Positions 56,601 to 64,000 of a stretch of 64,000 bases of DNA are shown here, one piece after another. How positions within the stretch are numbered: position 1 is the first letter of the stretch; each line of letters opens with the position of its first letter. Below the pieces are notes generated by a model. The model was not told the origin of the DNA, ran no database searches, and was given only the letters and a program-made list of their open reading frames with translations. This stretch comes from Hormiphora californensis (Eukaryota > Ctenophora > Tentaculata > Cydippida > Pleurobrachiidae), in assembly GCA_020137815.1 (NCBI GenBank), contig CM035353.1, positions 5,575,597-5,639,596 on the forward strand. Direction: 5' to 3'. Position numbers and translations under genes: made by a program.

Positions 56601-59600
56601 AATAACTGAAAATACTAATTATCCGAGTTATATTATTATATCTGAGTATTGAGTAAATATATATTTATTGTCTTACCCTCTCTCCCCCCTGGTAGACCTG
56701 AGGACACCCACAAGTCAGGCGATATTCCGAGTGGGCCATGGTGTCGTGGAACTATTCAGGGAGTACCTCTCTGCCAATGGTTTCACAGAGATTCACACCC
56801 CTAAGATCATCTCGGCTGCTAGTGAGGGCGGGGCTAATGTTTTCAAGGTAATATTAGGCTGTCCAGTATTGATTGTCGTTGGGCTTTTATGGAAAAATGG
56901 TTTGAGATAGAGCAAAATGGACTTCACCACCGTTTTTCTCACGCGATTTTAGATCGGAATATCATGCTTGGTATCGGTATGTGGCCGTTCTCGGTTCCCA
57001 GCAGGCTATTTTCTCTACGCCACTCTTGTTGCCGCTGCATGGGGTTACCAATGTTTTTTAAACGCTGCTGGAAGAAAACTGGTACAGTTTCTTTAGCTCC
57101 CGTAGTGCTCAATCGATAGACAATCGTCTAAGGATGAGGTATGTATGCGATTTGGGTCTTTACGCGTTCACTAATAACCTCTAAAACAGTAAATGTAACA
57201 CGAAAAAGCGAAAAAGTTTGGCCCGTTTTGGGGACATGTTCAAAAACGTCAATTGGTCACTTTAAAAGTCAACCAATCACATAATTGGCTTCACTACGTC
57301 TTAGAACTTACTTAGAACTATCTTTTACTGCAAAGTTTTTTTATTATAAGCCAATCCTGATGAGACCCGGAAGTGAAAGTTTCTAATTTTTACCAAAACT
57401 TTTTGGAGGCCCGTTGCTCAGTGACAAAATAAAGATAGGATGTTTTATTACATCTTGAACGATAGGTAATTGTCCAATGAACAAGCTTGATGCAAAAAAA
57501 CATCACTCCGGTACCATTTTTAAGAAGTACAGCAGCTTTAGTACTAAAACTCGAAAATCGCGATTTTCCAAATGCAGCGGCAACAGGAGTGGGGTAGAGA
57601 AAATAGCCTGCTGCGAACCGAGAACGGCCACATACCGATACCAAGCATGATATTCCGATCCAAAATCGCGTGAGAAAAACGGTGGTGAAGTCCATTTTGC
57701 TCTATCTCAAACCATTTTTCCATAAAAGCCCAACGACAATCAATACTGGACAGCCTAATACTAGTGACATTAATATCTTACTATTCCCCGTGCCTGGCTG
57801 ACATGACACCATATATGGGCATCACGTGACACACCATATATGGGCATGTCTCTAGTGAGGGTGGGGCTAATGTTTTCAAGGTAATATATTAGCGACATTA
57901 ATATACAAACACTTAGTGACTACTCTTTGTTAGTGAAATACATACTAATAGTCCGGTAAAATGATGTTAGCGTTTCCAAGCTCGTGTAGATTTGTTCACA
58001 AAACCATTTTCGATGTCAATACAGGGTGGTTCAGAAACATGGAGCCACTGTATTGACACATTAGTTATCTCAAAATGGCTCCATGTTTCTGAACCACCCT
58101 GTATATATGATATAGCTACGGTAGCTTTATAAGCTACCTGGCCTTTGTTTTTGCAAACAAGCGCCATGTGGTACACTCACTTTACACGTCATCACAGCTT
58201 AAATTATTGTTTTAATTCTAAAGTGTGTGGTTTCTCATTACACGTTATCATAGCTGACGATCTTATATAATATTCTCAATTCTGTGAAACATATGTCTGC
58301 CTAAATATCCGTGTTTCGATCTTATATAATCTTACGGTTCTCCTCAGGTTTCCTATTTCAAGGGTAACGCCTTCCTGGCACAATCACCCCAGCTGTACAA
58401 ACAAATGGCAGTGTGTGCAGACATCGAGCGGGTATTCACCGTGGGAGCAGTGTTTAGGGCGGAGGACAGTAACACACATAGGCACCTGTGTGAGTTTACT
58501 GGACTTGACATCGAAATGGCATTCAAGGAGCATTATCATGAGGTATGGAGGTGTTACCATATATGGAGGTGTTACCTAACCATATTATATGGAGGTGTTA
58601 CCTAACCATATATGGAGGTATTACCTAACCATATATGGAGGTGTTACCTAACCATATATGGAGGTGTTACCTAACCATATATGGAGGTGTTACCTAACCA
58701 TATATGGAGGTGTTACCTAACCATATATGGAGGTGTTACCTAACCATGTATGGAGGTGTTACCTAACCATGTATGGAGGTGTTACCTAACCATATATGGA
58801 GGTGTTATATTACCTAAACATGTATGAAGCCTGAATGAAGGTATAATTCACACATGTGTACCTGATTTTATAGAAAATTGTTATGAAATCGAGATCTAAT
58901 GTACACATTTCCAGTGAAATCATTTGTTTTCCAGGCACTGACAGTGATTGGTGATATGTTTATCTCCATGTTCAAGGGTCTTCAGAAACGTTATGCCACT
59001 GAGATTGAGATTGTCAACAAGCAGTTCCCTGCAGATCCATTTAAGTTTGTTGAGCCAGGTGTGTTATTTGATTTCTACACTACTCGCCAGTGTTATACTG
59101 ATAGTAGGGTCAAGAAGTTACCCCTCTCTCGCCAGCGCGTGAAGGTCGCGAGGCGACATGATGGGTTTTCAGTATATAAAGTCGAATTTTTTAATCAAGG
59201 GACAGGGGGCCGCGCATTCAGAGAGGTCGCGCGGCGTTGTATTTGCGCGTGATAATCGAGATCAAGTTCCTGGCAATCTTAAGACTTTAACCTAACAGCG
59301 TTGGAAAGATAATTTTAAGACCTTTTCAACGCAACCAAGATCAAGTCTTTATCTTATCAGGAACAGGAGATATGAGCGAAAACGTTTAGCACGCGCAAAA
59401 AGACTTTTGTAAATGCGCGGCCCCCTGTCCCTCGATTTAAAAATTCGACTTTATACCCTGCTAACTTAAATAACCCGCCAGCGGCGAGAAGTCCCACTGG
59501 CGCGCTCTCAATATACAGCCAGTCCAGCGGCAGATTATTTCCCACTGGCTGGCTGTTTATTATTAACTCCTATGTTATATTCAAAGTGTGTGTAAATGAT

Positions 59601-61271
59601 CAGTTCTTACTGAAATACAGAGGGAACACTGTTTGCAAGAGTTACACACTGCATTGGAGAGAAAGAAACAACACATTCCGTCAATTTCTCTCTCTTTATC
59701 TCCCCTTTTGTTTCACTATCTCAATTCCTCTGTGTTATGTCTGGCATGCCCCATATCTTGTTATTTCTTTCTCTCTCTCCTTAGTAACTGTTACCAAACA
59801 ATATACACTCAATTGAGAGATGTTTTTGACTGTTTCTCAGTTCTCTTTGTGTGTTTTGATTAGTGTTCTCTCTCTTGTTAGTGTGTAATACTTGAAACAA
59901 ACAACTAAAGCAGGGTATATAACCCATAAACTCTGACCAATGGCACGTTATTGGTTTAAACCCCTCCGCCTCTCCCTCGGCTACGCCTCAGGATCGTCGT
60001 CGTGATTTAAACCAGTTTATCCGCCACTGGCGGATAAACTACAGCTACCTTCTCCCAGCGGCGCGCTGGGAGAAAGGTATCTGAAATAACGTGCCAGTGG
60101 CCAGAGTTTATGCCTCATTTAACCAAACTGATGGTATAAGGGTCACTCGATCAATAGTACAGTATAAAATAGTATCGCAACTTGTATACCAGTTTTCCAT
60201 CCTTACACATCTTAAAACTCCCTCCTTAGCGCTGGTGTTGAACTACCCGGAGGCCATATCCATGCTACGGGAAGGCGGAATAGAGATTGGTGATTTTGAT
60301 GATCTCTCAACACCTAACGAGAAGTTCCTTGGAAAGTTGGTTAAAGCGAAGTATGATACTGATTTCTACATCCTTGACAAGTACCCCCTGGAAGTGAGAC
60401 CCTTCTACACCATGCCATGTCCCCATGATCCCAAGTAAGTAAAGGAGAGGATTAGAGAAATAAAGGGAGAGAGATAAATTAGTAAGTTGCTGTAAAACCA
60501 ACCGTCATGAAGATAGAGCCATTGATTTCAAAACTTGTCTCCTTTTTGGTACAAGTATTGGCTAACAGTTGTGTGCTGCACAATGCTGCATCAATGTTTT
60601 ACAGTTATCACTTTTCACACAGTTTATTTTGTGTTGCAAAACCGACCCCCTTGATACCCTCGTGGGATGGCGTGTTTTTCATTTACCCTGATTACACCAT
60701 TGATCTCAACAGATACAGTAACATTTAACAATTACATCATACTAATTAATTAACTACACCATTGTTCTCTCCAGATACAGTAACATTTAGCCATTACATC
60801 ATACTAATTAATTAATTAATTAACTACACCATTGTTCTCTCCAGATACAGTAACATTTAGCCATTACATCATACTAATTAATTAATTAACTACACCATTG
60901 TTCTCTCCAGATACAGCAACAGCTACGATATCTTTATGAGGGGAGAGGAGATTATGAGTGGAGCTCAGAGGATTCACGATCCAGCCCTACTTGAGGAGCG
61001 AGCCAAGGTCCACGAAATCGAGCTGGAAACAATTCGATCTTACATCGATTCCTTCAAGTAAGACACGGTCCAATTTCCCCGCACACAGCATGAGAGTGTA
61101 GATTATTTTGAATAATGTTCCCTTACCCACCCTCCCTCCTTCAGGTTTGGTTCCTCGCCCCATGCTGGTGGCGGTGTCGGGGGTGAGCGAGTTCTTATGT
61201 TGTTCCTCGGTCTGGATAACATCAGGAAAACTAGCATGTTCCCTCGAGACCCAAAACGGTTGACTCCTTAG
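53669..61271 (+). CDS. DARS1: Cytosolic aspartyl-tRNA synthetase, 11 exons
   Basis: Charges tRNA-Asp in the cytosol. Exons: 53669-53769, 54156-54264, 54553-54675, 55958-56108, 56362-56496, 56696-56847, 58348-58542, 58935-59058, 60230-60434, 60911-61057, 61145-61271; all GT-AG, 522 residues (vertebrate enzyme about 500). Order: Lys/Ala-rich N-terminal helix ([15 protein letters not shown]), OB-fold anticodon-binding domain ([20 protein letters not shown]), class II motif 1 region (ASEGGANVF), QSPQLYKQ near residue 269, motif 2 [15 protein letters not shown] near 293, and motif 3 GGGVGGERV near 490 with the ATP-binding Arg. It ends PRDPKRLTP. Start ATG has context GCCATGA. Several introns carry duplicated exon edges and MITEs. 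ALG2 follows closely. Confidence 0.96.
53789..54047. mobile_element. MITE in AspRS intron 1
   Basis: AGTGGTCATCCGACATAATTG at the left is inverted at the right (CAATTATGTCGGATGACCAC). TA precedes the left end and overlaps the right end. The interior carries the AACAGGCGTTCA...TGAACGCCTG hairpin and GAAGAACCAACCA block also found at 10,186-10,675. Confidence 0.68.
54686..54724 (+). repeat. Duplicated exon-3 end and splice donor in AspRS
   Basis: AGTGCTTCCTCAGACATCGT to TGTACAG/GTAAGA repeats the last 40 bases of exon 3 (54,635-54,675). The copied donor (GTAAGA) is stronger than the used one (GTTAGT). Its use would add 45 bases with an in-frame TAG. Confidence 0.8.
54875..55883. mobile_element. 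1.0-kb palindromic element immediately upstream of AspRS exon 4
   Basis: Ends GACCAGTCATATGATG and complement, TA flanks (54,873-54,874 and 55,884-55,885). Arms of about 480 bp meet near 55,385. Core blocks are shared with 45,740-46,942. The element ends only 75 bases before the acceptor of exon 4, so the branch point and pyrimidine tract now lie in a short strip beside it. Confidence 0.82.
56340..56361 (+). repeat. Poly(C) run forming the acceptor tract of AspRS exon 5
   Basis: A run of C directly precedes the AG at 56,360-56,361. Its length may be unreliable, but it serves as the polypyrimidine tract. Confidence 0.7.
56857..57754. mobile_element. MITE of 898 bp with about 180-bp TIRs in AspRS intron 6
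   Basis: Inverted ends GGCTGTCCAGTATTGATTGT; TA on both sides (56,855-56,856 and 57,755-57,756). Arms (56,857-57,040 and 57,570-57,754) include AGCAAAATGGACTTCACCAC. The left end begins 9 bases after the donor of exon 6. Confidence 0.82.
57843..57895 (+). repeat. Duplicated end of AspRS exon 6 with donor
   Basis: CTCTAGTGAGGGTGGGGCTA to TTTTCAAGGTAATAT copies the end of exon 6 (56,816-56,853). It is followed by TTAGCGACATTAATATA, which matches the intron just beyond the MITE (57,760-57,777). The copy therefore looks like the pre-insertion state of the locus. Confidence 0.8.
58022..58101. mobile_element. 80-bp mariner-type MITE
   Basis: CAGGGTGGTTCAGAAACATG with GAGCCA is inverted at the right end. 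TA flanks at 58,020-58,021 and 58,102-58,103. CAGGGTGGTTC-type termini are typical of Tc1/mariner MITEs. Confidence 0.75.
58543..58835 (+). repeat. 23-bp minisatellite grown from the AspRS exon-7 donor
   Basis: About 11-12 copies of ATATGGAGGTGTTACCTAACCAT start exactly at the exon 7 donor (GAG/GTATGGAGGTG). The first unit contains the donor itself. Confidence 0.9.
59179..59451. mobile_element. 273-bp MITE (TIR AAGTCGAATTTTTTAATCAA)
   Basis: Ends are inverted (right end TTAAAAATTCGACTT), continuing to GGGACAGGGGGCCGCGCATT. TA at 59,177-59,178 and 59,452-59,453. The interior (CAACCAAGATCAAGTCTTTA) is related to the element at 8,341-8,553. The first bases AAGTCG are like those of the 152-bp family. 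Confidence 0.75.
59454..60105. repeat. Dispersed repeat (about 650 bp), cleanest copy
   Basis: From ACCCTGCTAACTTAAATAAC to GAAATAACGTGCCAGTGGC. The left 140 bp recur at 33,505-33,641 and, blurred, at 35,060-35,175; the right part recurs at 35,510-35,660. ATACCCTGCT and AGCAGGGTAT form an internal inverted pair (59,453 and 59,911). Not classified. Lies in AspRS intron 8. Confidence 0.65.
60691..60910 (+). repeat. Tandem copies of the AspRS exon-10 acceptor
   Basis: Units of 62-70 bp (ACTACACCATTGTTCTCTCC, AG/ATACAGTAACATTTAGCC, ACATCATACTAATTAATTAA). Pseudo-acceptors precede 60,713, 60,775 and 60,845; the true one precedes 60,911. Each decoy, in the correct phase, meets TAA or TAG within five codons. 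Confidence 0.88.
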
Positions 61272-61312
61272 AGAAAGAAAGACTCTCACCCGCACACAGA
61301 AAACTGACCCCT

Positions 61313-61318
61313 AATAAA
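61313..61318 (+). promoter_or_regulatory. Poly(A) signal AATAAA of AspRS
   Basis: AATAAA 42 bases after the stop codon. It separates the AspRS transcript from ALG2, whose ATG is 169 bases further on. Confidence 0.65.
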
Positions 61319-61486
61319 CGTTTTGTTGTGTTTGACGCTATGTATTTAGTGACTAGGGTAATTTAGGGATTTTTAAACCTTAATTGGTTCTCCATTTATT
61401 TGTCCATTTATTAGGTTTTAACTTTTCCACAACACCGTGCGTTTTTTTTCTCTGTCCAATCCATAACCCCCCCCCCCCCCAACATC

Positions 61487-62746
61487 ATGCCCCCACCCAA
61501 CACCCTGGCCCCTCCCTGTAATTTCAACACTGTTTTAGATCACATGGTGCGTGTCTCCTTTCTCCACCCTGATCTCGGTATCGGAGGAGCGGAGAGACTG
61601 GTCCTTGACATGGCCCTCGCCCTCCAATCTCGCGGTCATGACGTCACTGTGTTCACTGCACACCACGACCCATCCCACTGTTTCCCTGAAACGGCCGATG
61701 GAACACTGCGTGTGGTTGCTAAACTAGACTGGCTACCCCGGACAATATTTGGAAGATGCTTCGCTCTGTGTGCCTTTATCAGGATGATCTTCCTAGCTGT
61801 GTATGTGAGATGTTTCGTTAGGTCAGATGTTTACGTTGTGGATCAGGTGTCACTTTGTGTGCCCGTTCTCAAGTTTCTATCCCGGACCCGGGTCTTGTTC
61901 TACTGTCATTTTCCCGATCTTCTCCTATCGACGGACCGGTCCGGTGCGCTCAAGCGGCTTTATCGTGCACCCCTTGATTGGTGTGAGGCGTACACTACCA
62001 AGATGAGTGATAAAGTGGTTGTCAATTCAGGGTTCACACGAGCAATTGTTCAGCAGACTTTTGGTGGAGCTGAGTGTGATTATGATATCCTGTATCCCTC
62101 TCTAAACACGGAGACATTCGATGATAGTAACGGATTTGAAATTGTCACTGCTCCCAATCCTCCTTCCAGATCGTGTGTCTTTCTTTCCCTGAACCGGTAC
62201 GAGAGAAAGAAAAATATTGGTCTGGCGATCGGGGCGTTACGGTACGTTAAATCAGTGTGTGGTGCGGAGGAATGGGAGAAGTGCCACCTTATTATCGCAG
62301 GGGGATATGATACGAGGGTGAGTGAAAATGTTGAACACCATAGAGAGTTGGTCTTGTCTGCGGCTGATATTTCAGATCACGTCACCTTCCTTCGCTCAAT
62401 TGATACCTCAACTAAACTATCCCTACTGCATTCCTCCACTGCCCTTCTCTATACGCCATCCAATGAGCATTTTGGTATTGTTCCCGTGGAATCGATGTAT
62501 TGTGGAACACCTGTAATTGCAGTCAATAGCGGGGGACCCACAGAGTCAGTTGAAGATGGTGTCACGGGATGGCTGAGAGAACCTTCAGAGAAAGAATTCG
62601 GAGATGCAATGTTGGAATTTTTAAGGGACCCCAAGTTGGCGGAGGATATGGGAGGAAAAGGACGTAAACGTGTACAGAAAATGTTTTCTTTTGAGTCATT
62701 TAGCGACCAGTTAGATGACTATGTTAATATTTTGAGTAAGTTTTAA
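61487..62746 (+). CDS. ALG2: ALG2, GDP-Man:dolichol-PP-oligosaccharide alpha-1,3/1,6-mannosyltransferase
   Basis: Adds the second and third mannose of the dolichol-linked N-glycan precursor on the cytosolic face of the ER. Intronless ORF of 419 codons, as long as the vertebrate enzyme (416). GT-B fold, family GT4: N-terminal FLHPDLGIGGAERLVLDMAL, CHFPDLLLS, RLYRAPLDWCEAYTT, LYPSLNTETFDD, NRYERKKNIGLAI, and the donor-site EX7E motif NEHFGIVPVES (Glu near residues 327 and 335), then VIAVNSGGPTESVEDGVTGW. A second ATG at 61,544 (MVRVSFLHPD) is also possible. A C run just before 61,487 makes the 5' end uncertain. AspRS ends 215 bp upstream; no sign of a shared message. Confidence 0.96.
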   Translation: MPPPNTLAPPCNFNTVLDHMVRVSFLHPDLGIGGAERLVLDMALALQSRGHDVTVFTAHHDPSHCFPETADGTLRVVAKLDWLPRTIFGRCFALCAFIRMIFLAVYVRCFVRSDVYVVDQVSLCVPVLKFLSRTRVLFYCHFPDLLLSTDRSGALKRLYRAPLDWCEAYTTKMSDKVVVNSGFTRAIVQQTFGGAECDYDILYPSLNTETFDDSNGFEIVTAPNPPSRSCVFLSLNRYERKKNIGLAIGALRYVKSVCGAEEWEKCHLIIAGGYDTRVSENVEHHRELVLSAADISDHVTFLRSIDTSTKLSLLHSSTALLYTPSNEHFGIVPVESMYCGTPVIAVNSGGPTESVEDGVTGWLREPSEKEFGDAMLEFLRDPKLAEDMGGKGRKRVQKMFSFESFSDQLDDYVNILSKF

Positions 62747-64000
62747 ATTAATTTCACCACGTAATGATCAATTTAGTTTTCGTCAACAGTTTTAATAAAT
62801 GAGTATTATTTCTGATCAATTGTCACCAAAACAGGGCACGATCGCTCTGGAACGAGAGGGCACAATTTGTAGCGCGCGGGACGGTTTCTCTAAATAAAGT
62901 ACAACTTGTAGGCACTTGTGTCACGAGCGTTCACCGCGGAACCTCCTACGTGGAGTTGGTGTGGTAATGATGCTATGCTGAATGTCAGATGTTTTGAGAT
63001 CATCTTATCAGTCATTATTTACTCAATGAAACAGCTGTGGACTCTGCGGATGTACCTCTGTGCCCTGCTCTCTATTTTCCCCAACTACTAAATACTGAGT
63101 TTTTGCGGACGCGGCTTTGTGCTTTTTACTGTGCAAGTAGCTACCGCGCGGCGCGTAATTCAAAATTTGATTTTGGAGCACACGTCGTCTGCAGACGTCT
63201 GCGGAGTTTTGAAATTTAGATGTTTTGAGTGTCACTTGTCAGCACAGAGCGTTCACGCTTTTTAGGAATTAGGCCCTACCTGTTGGCTGTTTCGGCACTA
63301 ACTGAAGAGAGTTGCACGTTCTTCATTATGCCAAATGTCGATTTACCGGGCTTATGTCTGGCGGCGTTAGACCCCGATTTGATTCAAGAGTGTTGGAGCC
63401 CGAGTTTGAGCGAGTTGGTTTCTGAGAGAATTGTTTCGTTTCTTTGGTGATTTTGGACCTCCTCGGCTAAGTTAAAAAAGGAAAAAAAAAAAAAATCCCC
63501 CACCCCCATTGAAAAAAAAGAGCCAGGATAAAAGACAGAAAAAGAATTGAAAAAAAAAAAAAAAAAGAAAAAACCTCCCCTCCCTTCCCCTGCAGACTGA
63601 CTCGACAATGACTGTAGTTTACCCTGTGACCCAACGTCTGACATTATGGTGCCATTTATTGCATAGTCTTAGATGGTGCAATAGATGGTATCAGCTAGCA
63701 TCTGGAGGTTCAAACTGACTGTTGAAACCACCTCCGGTGCGCCCTATTTTCAGATATATCGAGACCGTGATCCTGATATAATCCGTGATCCTGATATCCA
63801 TATCGATTGATGATATCTTCGATCTTATACTTACTGAAGAGCATGGATTGATCTTCATTGATTAGGGCAAGTATATAGTTATTGACTCTCGAACCTCGTA
63901 TCTCCAGTTCCATTAATTCAGTTCTCCTTAGTAGCATACCCTTCTTGACAGTTTACTGTCCACTAACACGTAACCCTAACACCCATAAGTGGGCCGTTTC
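62747..64000. other. Downstream intergenic sequence with ALG2 3' UTR
   Basis: AATAAA at 62,794-62,799 is the likely ALG2 poly(A) signal. No gene is recognised to the end. A/T/C homopolymer runs at 63,470-63,585 resemble consensus noise. CCTGATAT repeats lie near 63,768-63,800. Confidence 0.5.

Noticed and set aside
58543-58835. CRISPR-like direct repeats
   Set aside because: Units are head-to-tail without unique spacers in a eukaryotic intron; it is a minisatellite.
61272-61486. AspRS-ALG2 as an operon with spliced-leader processing
   Set aside because: A separate poly(A) signal exists, but there is no convincing acceptor AG after the pyrimidine tract before the ALG2 ATG; simple close neighbours are the simpler view.
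63960-64000. TAACCCTAACACCC resembling telomere repeats
   Set aside because: Only one or two imperfect units at an arbitrary window edge.

Overview
The window is nuclear DNA from an animal, most likely an invertebrate. The recognisable genes are metazoan orthologue families (a single-headed axonemal dynein heavy chain, LRRC74, GPR107/108, a class A GPCR, cytosolic AspRS, ALG2). They are split by GT-AG introns, several carry AATAAA poly(A) signals, and the introns are full of short inverted-repeat transposons, microsatellites and minisatellites. I cannot name the species. Three blocks (about 1-4.95 kb, 26.66-28.64 kb, 34.40-36.36 kb) have the texture of unpolished or erroneous consensus, with homopolymer blocks and no stable reading frames, and should not be read as biology without re-sequencing.

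Layout: 0-8.7 kb is gene-free (a polypyrimidine tract, a damaged block, a Harbinger-like MITE and a nested pogo-like/other MITE composite). A six-exon class A GPCR occupies 8,708-12,158 (-). A dynein heavy chain of the DNAH3/7/12 group occupies 12,869-42,347 (-): 21 small-to-medium exons encode tail, linker and AAA1-AAA2, and one 6.9-kb terminal exon encodes AAA3 to the C terminus. About 150 linker residues cannot be found and probably lie in the damaged 26.66-28.64 kb block. LRRC74 (42,630-44,042, -, single exon) sits 282 bp upstream of the dynein and is divergent from GPR107/108 (44,742-51,987, +, 14 exons). A 62-codon membrane-protein ORF (52,599) follows, then an 11-exon AspRS gene (53,669-61,271, +) and, 215 bp downstream, the intronless ALG2 gene (61,487-62,746, +).

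Functionally, dynein (and perhaps LRRC74) belong to cilia. GPR107/108 and ALG2 belong to Golgi/ER membrane processes, AspRS to translation, and the GPCR to signalling. No pathway-level operon is evident.

The most interesting signals are structural. (i) Two foldback elements have arms built of about 10-12-bp repeats around a GA-rich core, one with an exact 9-bp target duplication. (ii) Exon edges are repeatedly duplicated together with their splice sites in AspRS and GPR107/108; the AspRS decoy splice forms I could check carry early stops. (iii) Five single-base frame breaks inside otherwise conserved exons of three genes all require skipping one base (+1). (iv) Several families of TA-flanked palindromic MITEs occur, including a 152-bp family present twice at identical length. 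(v) A 1,583-bp local duplication of a LINE ORF1 fragment has a second copy that turns into unpolished sequence.
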